A stretch of 64,000 nt of DNA from Akebia trifoliata. Its lineage: Eukaryota > Streptophyta > Magnoliopsida > Ranunculales > Lardizabalaceae. Positions 33,456-45,701 of the stretch are shown here, one piece after another. Both the position numbers and the translations under genes were made by a program. The stretch covers positions 1 to 64,000 of the forward strand of contig JADQWC010000630.1 of assembly GCA_017979445.1 (NCBI GenBank), written 5' to 3'. Below the pieces are notes generated by a model. That model saw only the letters and a list, made by a program, of their open reading frames with translations, was not told the DNA's origin and did no database searches. Within the stretch, counting starts at the first letter, position 1; each line of letters starts with the position of its first letter.

Positions 33456-34560
33456 TCAAATATAGTACCGCTTGATCTGGTCAAGGTTTGTCGGTTCTGG
33501 TAATTCAACGCCATCGTGATCTTGGAGTTTGACGGCTTTCCTAGGCAATACCTCTTTGATAATGAAGGGACCTCCCCAATTGGGCTTGAATTTATCTCTA
33601 GGATCGAAGATAAGTGTTCGATTTTCTTTGAGTACTAGGTCCCCAACTTGTAAGTCGTAAACTTTAACCCTTTTATCAAATGCCCAAGCGACTCTTCTCT
33701 GATAAGCTTGCACATGGTACAGAGCTTTAAGTCATTTTTCATTGATTAAATTCAACTCTTCATACCGATGACGAACCCAATCTGCTTCTGATAATTGACT
33801 TTCCATTAGAATCTTGAGGGACGAGATTTCCATTTCAACTGGTAAGACAGCTTCCATTCTGTACACTAGTGAATAAGGGGTGGCTCCGATGGAAGATCGT
33901 ATCGAGGTACAGTATACCCAGAGCGTAAATGGTAATTTTTCACACCAATCCCTATGCGATTGACACATCTTCCTGATGATTGTCTTGAAATTCTTATTGG
34001 CTACTTCAACTGCTCCGTTAGTCTGGGGACTATAGGGTGATGATTTGTGATGTCAAATCTTGAACTTTGAACATAAAGTAACAACTTCAACTTTGAAGTG
34101 TGATCCGTTGTTAGATATCAGTCTATATCGATTGATAATATGTGTTTGGACAAACTTGGCAACTTTGGATGCAGTGAGAACAACATATGAAGTAACCTCC
34201 ACCCATTTTGTAAAATAATCAATGGCTACGAGAATGTACTCATGTCCATTCGATGCTTTAGGTATGATTTTGCCAATTATGTCGATACCCCAGATAGAAA
34301 ATGGCTATGGAGAAGTCAAACCAACTAACTGAGATGGAGGTACATGTATGAGGTTAGCGTGTACTTGACATTGATGACATGTCTTGACCAGGTGGTGACA
34401 GTTTATTTCCATTGTTGGCTAATAATACCCTTGTCTCACGATTCGTTTGGCTAACATTTTTCCACTCATATGTGGTCCACAGTCTTCGGAATGCAATTAT
34501 TCCATTATCCATTCAGCTTGATTTTCGTCAACACATGATAAGTGAATTCCATTATAAGAC
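33456..34560 (-). pseudogene. int: Tat-C integrase
   Basis: Minus strand. The C-terminal part at 33456-33713 ends KRYYI. A TGA stop at 33734-33732 lies at the same codon as in Tat-B and Tat-D (after NEK). The part at 33732-33968 includes MCQSHRDW and PYSLVYRMEAVLPVEMEI. The core and the zinc-finger part (34020-34560) are readable with several stops and frameshifts (for example GIDIIGKI near 34270, HTSG-like finger region near 34460). No activity is possible. Confidence 0.85.
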
Positions 34561-34706
34561 CTCTTATATAAGTTTCCTGCGCACAGGATGAATTGGGATA
34601 CGAATCTTTGTAAGGTTTGTCATTCTTTCCTTGACGCTTCAACTGGGAACTCTTGTTTTTCCAATACTTTCTGAAAGTCAGTGTACCATGGCTTTCCATC
34701 AGGGAG

Positions 34707-35245
34707 TCAAGCAGCGATGTCGACCTGATGGCAATATGCAAGTTTAGCTTTGATTTCGACGGTGATGGGTCTTAGTTCCATGCCTGGAGGCAAATGGATC
34801 ATTGAAGAAAGAGTAGCCAAAGCGTCAGCGAATCTGTTCTCTTCCCTTAACAGATGTTGGAACAAGATGGCTTTAAACTTCCTTACTAAATTTAGCAGAT
34901 ACTCATGATAGGGTTTCAGTTTCACGTCCATAGTTTTCCATTCTTCTAACGATTGATGAATGACCAAGGCTAAATCTCCAAATACTTCAATTTCTATGAT
35001 ACCTAGATTCAAAGCAGCCTCGAGCCCGGTGATGCATGCTTCGTATTCAAATGTATTATTAATATTGAAGAAAGCTAGCTTAATAGAGATTGGAATATGG
35101 CATCCTTCAGGAGAGAATAAGACTGCCCCTATTCCATACCTGTTTTGATTCGTCGCTCCATCGAAGTATAACTAGTATGCTTAGCCTCGTGATTCTTCTT
35201 CAAGGTTCAAGATATTCTCATCTGGGAATTAATCTATAGATGTTG
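34707..35245 (-). pseudogene. Tat-C second (archaeal-type) RNase H
   Basis: On the minus strand: LYFDGATNQN near 35165, EYEACITGLEAALNLGI near 35030-35060, EVFGDLALVIHQ, and NRFADALATLSSMIHLPPG ending the domain. These supply the D-E-D-D acidic set known for this RNase H group. The domain lies between the RT/RNase H block and integrase, as in Tat/Ogre elements. Some in-frame stops, for example before LYFDGA. Confidence 0.85.
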
Positions 35246-35249
35246 TTCT

Positions 35250-36500
35250 TTCTACCATTGGATGATCAGCAAGATATTTGCTACTGCTCTTCCCTTGATA
35301 GACTTTTGTGTAACATGTGTAATATCGAATTTTGATAACAACAACCATCGTGCAGTCCTTCCTATTATGTCGGCTTTTCGAAGAGATATTTTAGGGGGTC
35401 CATCCGAGATAATGGAATGACTGAATGGGAGAGCATGCAATGCTGAAGCCTTCGAGTAGTCCATACTAGTGCTAGACAGGACTTTTCGAGAGTTGAATAT
35501 TTTTGTTCGTATTCCAACATCTTCTTGCTGATGTAATAAATGGCCCTCTCTTTATGACTATCTTTATCGTACTGTGCCAGCATGCACCCCATAACTTCTT
35601 TCGTGACTGGCAAGTAAAGGAGAAGAGGTTCACCTGGGGTAAGCGGAACAAAAATGAGCGGATTTGAGAGATACTCCTTAACTTAGTTGAAGGCTTTTTG
35701 GCATTGCTCATTCCATACTGTCTGCTCATTTTTCTTAAGAAGCTTGAATATAGGTTCACACACATTGGTGAGCTGAGCGATGAATCTGTTGACATACTGA
35801 ATTCTACCTAAGAACCCTCAAATCTATTTTTCAGTCTTAGAAGGTGCCATCTCTTGCATATCTTTGATTTTTCCAAGGTCAACTTCAATCCCCCTTTGAC
35901 TGACTACGAATCCAAGTAATTTTTCAGAAGTTACTCCGAATAGGCACTTTTGCAGGTTAAGGCGTAACTAGTATTTTTGAATTCTTGTGAGAAACTTCTC
36001 TAGTGCAGCGACTTGTCCCGATCGTTCTTTGGATTTCACTATCATGTCATCCATATAGACCTTGACCTCCTTGTGTATCATGTCATGCAATAAGGTCGTA
36101 GCTGCTCTCTAATAGGTAGTCCCAGCATTCTTCAAGCCAAAAGGCATAACTTTGTAGCAAAATGTACCCCATTGTGTGATGAATGACGTCTTTTGCATGT
36201 CGCGAGGGTCCATCTTTATTTCGTTGTACCCCGAAAATCCATCCATAAACCAAAGCATGGCGTGCCTTACTGTATTATCGACCAATACATCTATGTGAGG
36301 CAACGAAAAGCTATCCTTTGGACTAGCTTTATTTAAATATCTGAAATCCATACACATTCTCACTTTCCCATATTTTTTGAGAACTGAAACTACATTAACG
36401 ATCCATTCTGGGTATTCTACCACTTCTAAGAATCCGATATTGATCTACTTAGTAACCTCTTCCTTAATCTTCAAAGTCCATTATGGCTTCATACGTTGGA
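35250..36500 (-). pseudogene. Tat-C reverse transcriptase and first RNase H
   Basis: Minus strand. RT motifs: VRMCMDFRYLNKASPKDSF, FMDGFSGYNEIKMD, CYKVMPFGLKNAGTTY, and an intact catalytic YMDD at about 36046-36057. Then LTPGEPLLLYLPVTKEVMGC, ERAIYYISKKMLEYEQKYST. Stops interrupt it, several at Gln or Arg positions (for example near 36108 and 35826). The first RNase H has LYLP where a catalytic Asp would be expected, as in Tat-D. Confidence 0.9.
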
Positions 36501-37019
36501 GTTTCGCATGTCGTCATATGACCATGCGAATACATTTTTGAACTTTCTGAGCAAATCCACTATCCCTTCGCGTTCTTTGGGAGATAAGGTGACTCCAATT
36601 TGAATCTCTTGAGGATTATTTTTAGTCCAAAGATTGACTAGTTCTGTTTCTTTCATTACAGGTTGAGCCCGATGTTCATCTTCTTGTTCAAGTAGTTTAA
36701 TTAATTCGATAAGAATTTTTTCATCAAAAAATTCGTCCTTCGAAGTCAGATTATTAGTTAAATCATTATTGCACTCGGGGTAATTAGAAACTTCTTCTAT
36801 TTCATCAAAGATAGATAGGATGATAAGACTTACTATGGACTTGATATACTCAACATGACTAGACCCGACATACAGCAAATGACTCATTACATGGTAATTG
36901 GAAAGAGACCCGACTGCGAGTTTGATTACAGATTGTGGGTTTTGAGCACCACTCTTGATTGACAAGACTGACACGTTTCCTTTTTCAAGAAAAATTTGAG
37001 TAATATTGAGTAAATCCAC
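36489..37019 (-). pseudogene. Tat-C region between protease and RT
   Basis: Open frame of 176 codons matching Tat-D 50078-50740: NPQSVIKLAVGSLSNYHV, then an acidic stretch (YPECNNDLTNNL, LIKLLEQEDEHRAQP) and the start of RT (LSPKEREGIVDLLRKFKNVF, AWSYDDM). Its role is not known; it is a conserved linker in these copies. Homology with Tat-D ends near 37022. Confidence 0.8.
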
Positions 37020-37029
37020 GTTTCCTTCG

Positions 37030-37939
37030 TAATATTGATTTCGAAGATCTCGATGTCGTCGTCTTTTCTCTATTCTGCGGCGGAAGATGGTTTGACTACG
37101 AAATAGGCAAAATTAGATGTCGAAGTTTTGAAACCCCCATATATATATATACGGCTGATTTTTGACGATACGAGATGAAAAAGAAAGTAAAATGGAAAGA
37201 GGTTGGGTGGGTGCGGACAGTTCTCCCTTCTACGTCAATCGTCAACGGTGAACCGTTTGTCGTGGATCTGAGGTTGAAGTTTAAAAAAAGAAAAAAAAAA
37301 ATTTTAAATGTCGTTGGCTGTTAAACGGGTTGGAAAAGTCGAAGTATACAAAAAAATTAAAATTTTATTTATATAAAATTTGGGACGAAATCGGTATTTT
37401 ACCTATTGTTTTGATCGACGATAACTTGACCATCCGGACTCTAAAACTAACAAATGAATACTCTATTTCTTCTAATTTTTCGTTTCGATTTTAATGATGT
37501 GGTCAATTTCTACAAATTCTATCACTAACAAAAATTTATATTTTTAGCATGAGGTGACCCTTGAACTTGACGTCGTTTTCGTTTTTGACAATTATTCGAC
37601 TTTCTATGCATCAAAAATGACAAATAAATAGTCAATATTTAATAATTTTTTGTTGTGAACCCAATAATATGATCAAATCTTAACATTCTTACTCTAACAA
37701 AAAATTACTATTTTAACCTGGTCTGACTCGGTAATCGAGGATTTTGTAATTTTTATGTTCGGCAAGCCAAAGTATGTTTTTTTGATTATTTTAAATCCAA
37801 TGGTAAGGTTAAATTTCATTAAAAATGACCGAAACTAAATCATACAATTTTATCCTAAGTCTTACTTTCAAGATTTTCTTAAAATTTCATTATTTATTTA
37901 TTTTTCTCGAGATACGAATTGAAAACTCGGGATTTTATA
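37030..37939 (-). repeat. 3' LTR fragment of a decayed minus-strand chromovirus-like element
   Basis: On the minus strand the sequence GAAGAAATTTTTATTAAGGG, then AGGGAGAA, then TATAAAATCCCGAG reads as the polypurine tract and LTR start of a Del/Tekay-type element (boundary at about 37939). A TATA-like (TA)n run lies at about 37138-37150. The LTR is cut at 37030 by Tat-C. The family is inferred from the wording of the boundary and from the gag fragments further right. Confidence 0.6.
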
Positions 37940-37949
37940 TTCTCCCTCC

Positions 37950-39179
37950 CTTAATAAAAATTTCTTCATCGAAATTAAAGTCATACCTTATCGAGTTTTG
38001 TCGCGATTCCACTAGTACGACAAGTATAATAAACAACACTTATTTTCGATTACAATTTATTCTTAGTCCCAAGCCAATCTCATTTATAACTTATAGACTT
38101 ATGTCTCCCATATTCCGTCAACCCAACACATTCATTAATTAATCACTCTAATTTAAATTCATACTCCAACTAATCCATTATTTGTATAACTCTAAGATAA
38201 CAATCAATTCACCTTGTATCACTTCTCACCAATGTCTATCAACAATAATCCTATCACATCTTCTCTATTATTTATCTTTATTTCTCTCATCAATTACACC
38301 ATCTATTATGTTTTACTCATACTTGCTATGAATATTACTCCTCAATGCATAGTCTTACCTCAAACACACCATTCTCTTTATATTCAATTCAATATTACAT
38401 TTTCTACTTATTGTGATATTTCCTCAAAACCTCTGTCATAAATCCTACATCTATTTTCTCACAATTCCATTAAGTCACTATTAATGTAACATTGTCACAA
38501 GATTATTCTTTCTCACATTTTACATCGACCCACCTCTTAACTTATACTCTACTAAATCTCTTTTCTTTTACATACCACATGTTCTTTCAAAATTATACGA
38601 TACCTTTTTCAAATTTTACCAGTTCCTCAACTCAACCATATATAGTATTAATTATTACCCATACCTTCACTTGCTATATAGTCACATTACTAGTCTTATA
38701 AATCGCACTCGCCTTCTCATACTTTATAACCATCCTTATACCTAAAACATACATATCAATTATCAAAACGCAGTCTAGTTGGCTCACAATTAGCCTTTTT
38801 TTTCTTTTATAAGTTTGCACCTTTTCATTATAGTTCTGAATTAGTTTCATTCCTTTACCCCTTTATTATTAGCTGAGTAGTTTCTATTCCGCCCACTTCT
38901 AGAAGTTTCACATTTCCAAATTATAATAAATATCAAATTGCTAGAAAAATGGTGAGCTTAAAGATGAGGATGGGATAATAGCATAGAAAGTGGAAAGCGA
39001 TAGGAGAAAGGTTGGTTGTTTAGTCCGCTCCAAATATTATACTAGAATAATGAATAGTGGGAAGAACAACTCTAGCAAGTATGCAAACTTTCAGCAGAAT
39101 TATATGATCTAGAAGAATCGATATTGAATAGAACTCTAATTTCTAACATTATAATTAGACATCGTACTTTTCAAAACTT
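37950..39179 (-). other. Internal region of the chromovirus-like relic, no domains left
   Basis: Only about 1.2 kb separates the polypurine tract (37940-37950) from recognisable gag, so a normal pol (over 3 kb) cannot fit. The open frames on the plus strand (37825-38701) are rich in Tyr, Ile, Ser and Thr with no motif and look fortuitous. Pol was deleted or never present. Confidence 0.5.
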
Positions 39180-40585
39180 CGTCGGAGACAGGTACTTTCT
39201 CTTGGGTCATAACCCTTGCTCATGCCTGTGATAGAGGGCATTCTCTCCTAAGATGTTCCACCTGACCAAACGCGTACATATCAGCGATCTTATTTTCGTA
39301 AGTTTCTGTGGAGTAGGCAGTTGGTAAATTGGAGCTTACATGCTTTAAATCTGCCTTGTTAGTTCCTTTGGCCCTATTGGCATCATTAGAGCTCCATTGC
39401 TCTATAACTCAGTGATGAGGGACTCTACAACTTGATAGTGAAAGGGTTCTATATTATGGATACACTGATTTAGAGGAGATTGGTCTCGAATACATCGACC
39501 TCTTGGCCGAATTTGATTTAGTAGGAAAATAAGTCTAAGGTCGACTAATTTGCCCTTTGGAAGTCTATAACTTCATCTCTCATCGTTCTACCCTCTAAGC
39601 TCGATTCATCATATCTTTATAATTGATAGTCTCAATCATATCGTGACAACCTAGTAAACATCATATCTTAGTATCTATAATTGATAGTTTACCCTGCACT
39701 AATATCAAAAACTCCTAGTGCTTGATTTCTCGAGCAATCTCGGATTTAAATCTATCGATAAATATCCTCTCGAAGTCTACCCACTCAAATGATCCATCTC
39801 CCAATACATTCATCTCAAAACATTACTAATGATTGGCATCCTCGTCCAATTGGAATGTAATCACCATCACCCATTGATCTCTTGGGCACTACATGGTACT
39901 CAAAATCTTTCAGGTCTTCAAAACCCACTCATTGACCTCAACCGGATCGAAAAAAATCCCCCCAAAATCTCAATAGACGTAATCGTTGGAAATTCTGCAA
40001 TCACATCCCTGGACATACCTATTCTTTAGGCTGGGGAATTCTCTCATTTTTCAAACGTATGACCTGTGGTAGTGGTCCCTGAGGTGGAATAGTATGTGCC
40101 TTTTACGAATAAGTCTAGCGTTCATTCATTTTTTGGATTTAGTGGTACACCTTGCAATTGTGGTAAGTCTTGTACAATTTCTTATTTTCGATAGGTAGTC
40201 TTGTCTGTTTGGTGTGGCACGAGTACATTATCAACTTTATTGAAATCTGGTACCCTTATTGTTCATTGAATTGGTTTGTCTAACATCTTTTTAAGCCACA
40301 CATCCTTAATCGGTTGATATTGACTCAAACATTGCTCTCCTTTATGTCCTGATTTGCCACATTCATAATATACCACAACTCTTTCTTTCGATTAATTTAG
40401 TAGTATATGTTGTTGTTTCTTATAAAATTCTTCCATCCATTGAGTTGGTATGTCTATAATATCACTCCTCACGTATTGTTATTTTTCCTAAGAATTTGTT
40501 ATTTTCATAATTATTTATCTCTTATCAGATACTAATTGTCTTCTTTCTATTTGGTTTCAAGGTGGTGGTGGTTATATTGTTCATA
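39180..40585 (-). pseudogene. gag: gag relic of the chromovirus-like element (C-terminal part)
   Basis: On the minus strand, 39790-39690 reads FEWVDFERIFIDRFKSEI followed by EFLILVQGK, a good fit to the capsid segment of Del/Tekay-type gag. At about 40385-40330 a zinc-knuckle remnant YYECGKSGHKGEQC (first Cys replaced by Tyr) follows the expected spacing. Many stops and frameshifts. The sequence is interrupted at 40590 by Tat-D and resumes at 58670. Confidence 0.65.
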
Positions 40586-40590
40586 TTTCC
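40586..40590 (+). other. Target-site duplication of Tat-D (left copy)
   Basis: TTTCC directly before the LTR start; the identical TTTCC is at 58670-58674 directly after the other LTR. Confidence 0.9.
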
Positions 40591-42346
40591 TGTAGACACC
40601 CCATTTTTGCACTCGCTTGATTAATCAACTCGTCAACCCGATTGCAATGATTTCTAATAATGGATGTTATTTCCATTGTTTTATTTTGTTACCAGAAATA
40701 TTTAAGAAATCCGGATAAGGTATCTCGAATTGACAAAACCTTAGAAACCACGCTATGCTAGGAAAATACGACCCCAGAAACATAGAAATCATTATCTTGC
40801 AGACCAAAAAGAAGTTTCACGATAAAAATCACTAAAAATTGATCAAATTACCAAATTACCAAAATACCCCTAACCTCAAAACAACCCTAGAGCCTACGTT
40901 ACGCTTAGGAAAACTCTCTCGAACACATAAAATAACAAATTGGAACTAAATAAATCATTTCATTAATTTTAACAAAATTACGAAAATGTCCCTTATAAAG
41001 TTCATGACCATTTCACACAAAAAATTTCATAAATAACACAAACTAATATTTCCATTGAATTCCTTACGAAAAATCGATTCTAAAACATCCGAGAACATTA
41101 AAAATCGACTTGAAACGTGAAAAGTCATCTCCAGGGGCAAAACGATAATTTCACAATTTTCATAATAAAAAAATTCGAAATTAATAAATAAAACATTAAA
41201 TAATTAAAGTGAAACATTAATGAAATTAATTTAAAATTTTCAATTAAAAAAATCGATCAATCGGGCTTTCAAGTAAAATTGTTGAGAGTTCGTGAGATAT
41301 TTCTTTAAGGACCCCTCCATTTGGGGGTCCAAAGAATTAAAGAAATAATGGAGGAGGGGTCTCCAAAAATTTAAAGTCAATCAAGCAAGACTAAGGTCAA
41401 GGTATTAAAGTCAATCAAGTGAGATTAAAGTCAAAATTAAAGTCAATTAAATAAGACTAAAGTCAAAATATAAAAAATCAATCAATTATGACTAAAGTCA
41501 AAATATTAAAAGTCAATCAAATAAGAACAAAAGTTAAAACCCTAATAGAATTCTAATTAAATAATAACTCTATCTAATAGAGTTTTAACTAAAAAATAAT
41601 TCTACCTAAAACAATTCTAATTAAAACACAATTCTACCTAAAACATGTTTAACTAAAACACAATTCTAATTAAAAGAACTCTAATTAAATACTAACTCTA
41701 TCAAAATCAAACCCTAAAAAAATCTCTAAATAGGGGTGCTCACACTCTATTTTCGTATCAAATCATAAACCCTAAGAGAAGTAGGTCTAAAAGCCCCCCT
41801 AGCCTCCCATAAACCCTAGTTTTGGAGCCCCAACTCCTTACCTAACATCCCTCCTTCGATTTTAGCCTAAAGAACACCCAAAAGTCCTTCAAAAATGCTT
41901 CAAAATCTATAATAAACTCGAAGAGTTTAGATCCAAAAATAAGGAGATACCTTGCCTCGGAGATCCGAAATCAAATTCGGAGACAGAACGAAGCAAGGGA
42001 GTACGGTACAAGGAGCTATTTTTGTCGGATCTGAGGGAACAAAGTATTTGCTATCGGAAAGGCATAACTTTTTATTTATTTATTTTATTTATTATTATCT
42101 AGGTTGTTAGCAAAGTAATTTATTTGGGAAGTTAGTAAAGACCTACTTTGGCCAGGCGAGGTTGGTGCCTAACACCTTCCAACCCCGTAACATGATCCCC
42201 GAATTCAGCTTTTCTCGGTTCTAGATTAGTTTTTTGTCCGTTTAGAGTCATTGATCGGTTCCTAGACCGTAATAACTAGGTGGCGACTCCCAAACCTCAA
42301 GGGTCAAAAGCGGATCCGCGCACCCCGCGGATCGAGGGCGCTTTCA
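40591..42346 (+). repeat. Tat-D 5' LTR (1756 bp)
   Basis: TGTAGACACCCCATTTTTGC at the start, GAGGGCGCTTTCA at the end. Its TATA box is altered: TCTAAATAG (41725-41733) where the 3' LTR and Tat-B have TATAAATAG. Contains an AAAGTCAATCAA-type low-complexity region (about 41370-41540). Confidence 0.96.
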
Positions 42347-42347
42347 A

Positions 42348-42367
42348 TGGCGACTCCACTGGGGACC
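42348..42367 (+). other. Tat-D primer-binding site
   Basis: TGGCGACTCCACTGGGGACC begins one base after the LTR. This is the sequence expected for priming by tRNA-Arg, the primer reported for Ogre-type elements. Confidence 0.85.
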
Positions 42368-45300
42368 TTGAGGATTCAGACTTGAAAAACCCCAAGTATG
42401 AGAACTTTGCCAATAACCTAGTTTTTATTTTATTTGATTCTATTTAATTTTTAGTTGATTTTTTTTTTATTGTTCGTTTATTGTTGTTTTGATATATTTG
42501 TGAGTCCAATCATTAACTTCGGTTTAATTTTGGATATGTTAATTTGGCATATTATTATTCTTATATATGGTTCAATCGAGAGTCACTTAGGGTGACTTTA
42601 AATGATACCAAATTTCAACGGATACTTTGTTGAGGGTGGAATAACGATCATTGAGGATGAAATAATGACACGAAAAGGATTTTTATTTTTTATTTTAAGG
42701 TATGTCGATCCATTTTTGGATGACAAAGGATTTTTTTTAAAAAAAAAAAAAAATGGAAACATGTTCGATTTATAACATTTTTTTAGTTAGTTGTTTTTCA
42801 TTTTTTTTATTTTTTAGATGTTTTATAGGCAAGAGATGCTGCCCATTGACAGCATATAGAATTTCAAACAATAAAAATTAAAAAAAAAAAAAAAAATTTC
42901 TGCTGACAATAACTTTTGATGGGGTAGCTCTAGTACGAGTCAATTTGTACTATCTAACCCCAACGATGTTCAGTGGGGCGTTGGTAGTAAAAAACCCTTT
43001 TTACTCATTTAATTCCTTTTCACCTTTTAAAACAGTTTTTTTTTAAATAAGAAAATCCATCGTCTTCTTCCCTATCTGTTTCTGTCGGCCTCAACAGAGA
43101 AATCGACCCCCCAAGCGTTGTTAACCCATATTTAGGTTCGTGAATCTCAATCGACGGCGAGATCTGTTGTTTGAGTTTGTTCTAATCCTGTTGCTTCTCT
43201 ATCAGACGGATAACAATGAACAAAGGGGCTTACAGATGGTGCGATTTCCTCTGTGGAATGAAAGACGCGACGAAAATCAAAGATTACATAAATCAACTCG
43301 ATTTCAATCTCCACCTCTGTGTTTCGTTTCATCTGAATATTGTTTCACTTCTCAATTTTAGTGGCTTCTCAATCGGTCGTTTATTGTTTAGGTACTGTTT
43401 GATCTCGACTTTGAGTACGACATTCTTCGTGGAGATGAGATCGATTTTCGATTTCTGTTGGTTCTCTATCTTTCAAACAAAAGACTCAAAGAGACATTTC
43501 CGAGAGAACTTTTTCATCTCGATTTAGGACAGCCCGTTGGAGGAAATTTTTACCAAATTAAAAACTGTTTATTTTTTTTCAAATTAAAAATTGTTTTTTT
43601 TTTCCAACGAGCCAGTATGACAGATGAGTCACCCAGAAATTTTCTTTTACAAGGTTGATGTCATATGCTCTCTCAATTCTTTTCTTGAATGACTTTGTCG
43701 AATTTGTTGGGTTCGTTTCTTTTGCTCTTCTCGGTTTTGGATAAACAAGAATGTTGGTGGCCGAACATCAATTGGTTTGAGATGATAGAACGAGTTAGAG
43801 GATTGCGATTTCCCCATAAGCTTCTTTAACAGCAACAACTGCTATCACCTCGGGTTCCGAAAATCTATTATACAAGGTTGATCCAATTTTACAGATTTTT
43901 GATAGTTGAAGGCGTTGATCGGGAGTTTTGAATTAATTGAGTTAAGAATCAAATCTTGTAATTTTGTCACAATTTTTGGATAATTTTCTATCAAGGGGTT
44001 TAACTTATATTGAATTATACCTCCATCAAGTCCTTGAATCGATAAATTTTTTTTTTAAATATATATTTTCAAAAAAAAAATAAAAAAATCGAGTCTTGAA
44101 TGTTGCCGACAACATGGGGGTATATATCTTTTTTCATAAAATTCTTTGATTGAGATCAACTTTTTTTAAAAAAAAATAAACAAAAATAAACAAAAAATCC
44201 TCTTTATCTCATCAATCATTGTCATACCCTCAATTCGATATCCTTTGAAATTTTGAATTATTTAGGAATCGCTCCAAAATAACCTCGATGGAACCATATA
44301 AAAAATAATATATTTTGGCTTGGACTTGAAACTATATGCTTAATGATTTGATCCAATTATTATTCCTCGTGTTAATTGCACTTCTAACATGCCATAACAT
44401 TGATTAAAATGCATGTTTGATTTTGATATTTATATTGATGTGAGGGGGTGTGGTTGGATTGTCATGTAACATTCATGTAATATCAATGATATGATTGGGC
44501 CCATGAGCCAACTTGTTTGAAAAAGGCCCCGGGCACACCCCACCCTGTTTTGCACACACCACATGCACGTTTACTGTTTTACCCACTTACACGTTCCATA
44601 TAGCCAATGTGGCACTAGTGAGTGGCCCGGTCTCTTCGGAGATGCGAAGTCATTCATGAAAACCACAACTCCAGTCACGTACCTTAGGGTATATCGAATT
44701 GGGGCATCAACACCGTCTGATCAGGTGATTCTGAGAAGTATATTGATGCACCCAGGTTGGAGCGACCTGAGCCTTTGACCTATTGTAAACCACACAGTCA
44801 CATGTCCCGATTGCCAACGTAGTACTAGTACGTGGTCGGTTCCCTTGTGGGATGCCAAACCATTTATGAAAGCTACAACTCTTGACTCATACCCATAGGT
44901 ATAAAAGATAATCTAAGTATATCAATTGCACTTCTTAGTCAAAACCGGTGCCTAAGCAAGATCTTGCCCCGCTGTACCCTACTGTACAAAGGGGATAGAC
45001 TACATCTATTCTAGACAAGAGGTATTTATGTGGGCCCTTGCTCAGTATTGTGTGCCACTTCTCAACTGGAGATCAAACTGGCTGTTTTTGACTTCAGAGA
45101 AGTGAATTGAGGTTTTAGATTCTCACCTATACGGTATATCAAACCAAGTCACCACATATCGAAAGGTATATAGGTGTGCTTGGGCAAGGGTGGCCAGATA
45201 AAAATGCATTGCACGTAGTAAGCTTAGAGTCTAGAAACCTTCCCTGTAGGTCACAACTCGAACTTATCGTGGGTGTTCCCGGGTTGTTATTTGAATGGAG

Positions 45301-45701
45301 CCTGTTGATTGATAAATGTATGTGAGTGATGTGAATGGTGAGATCAAAGTGTTTGATTATTCTTAAGGATCAAAAATGTTGTTTTTGAAAATTAAAATGG
45401 GTGCACCGACCCAATAAAGAATCCATTCTTTTACAATAATGACCCAGTCCATCTTGATCCAACAATCATGGTGGGCCGAGCCATTTAAATTGAAAATGGA
45501 AATCAAATTTTCAAAAGAAGACAAATAGTTTACAGAAAGAAAATATTTTCCAAAAAAGATTATTCTCCAAAAGAAGTGTTCTCTAGAAGAAATGTTTTCC
45601 AAGAAAAAATATTTTTCTAAAAATGTTTTCTGGAAGAAAAATATTGATATTTTACATGGACCTTGGAAGAGTACTAAAATACCCTTTTGGGTCAAACCAG
45701 G
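42368..45701 (+). other. Tat-D leader (3.3 kb, non-coding)
   Basis: No frame here resembles a known protein. Noted parts: homopolymer-rich segments; 43030-43260, which reads like the 5' part of an ordinary plant mRNA (CT-rich leader, then AACAATGAAC at 43211); an imperfect direct duplication of about 95 bp (44596-44690 and 44803-44900); and short imperfect repeats of TTTTCCAA/AGAAGAAA type at 45538-45640. Very long leaders are usual in Ogre elements. Confidence 0.6.
44596..44900 (+). repeat. Diverged direct duplication in the Tat-D leader
   Basis: Two copies about 207 bp apart share GCCAAYGTRG, ACTAGTRNGTGG, TCATTCATGAAA / CCATTTATGAAA followed by CACAACTC / CTACAACTC, and a final AGGTATA. 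Divergence is high, so the duplication is old. Confidence 0.65.

Larger units (their letters stand above)
33384..37030 (-). mobile_element. Tat-C: inverted Tat/Ogre pol fragment
   Basis: Read on the minus strand it runs from the protease-RT linker (37022) through RT, RNase H, second RNase H and integrase to the first bases of the 3' UTR (about 33405). Neither LTR, gag nor minisatellite is present. More diverged from Tat-D than Tat-B is. It abuts the Tat-B LTR end on the left and the chromovirus-like LTR fragment on the right. Confidence 0.9.

Noticed and set aside
37825..38701. Three plus-strand frames of 69-105 codons
   Set aside because: Low-complexity Ser/Thr/Tyr/Ile composition, antisense to the chromovirus-like relic, no motif.
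43140..43658. Short frames in the Tat-D leader
   Set aside because: No domain and overlapping on both strands; kept only as a possible captured host fragment in the findings.
45363..45695. Minus-strand frame rich in Phe and Lys before ORF1
   Set aside because: Reverse reading of the TTTTCC/AGAAGAAA repeats in the leader.
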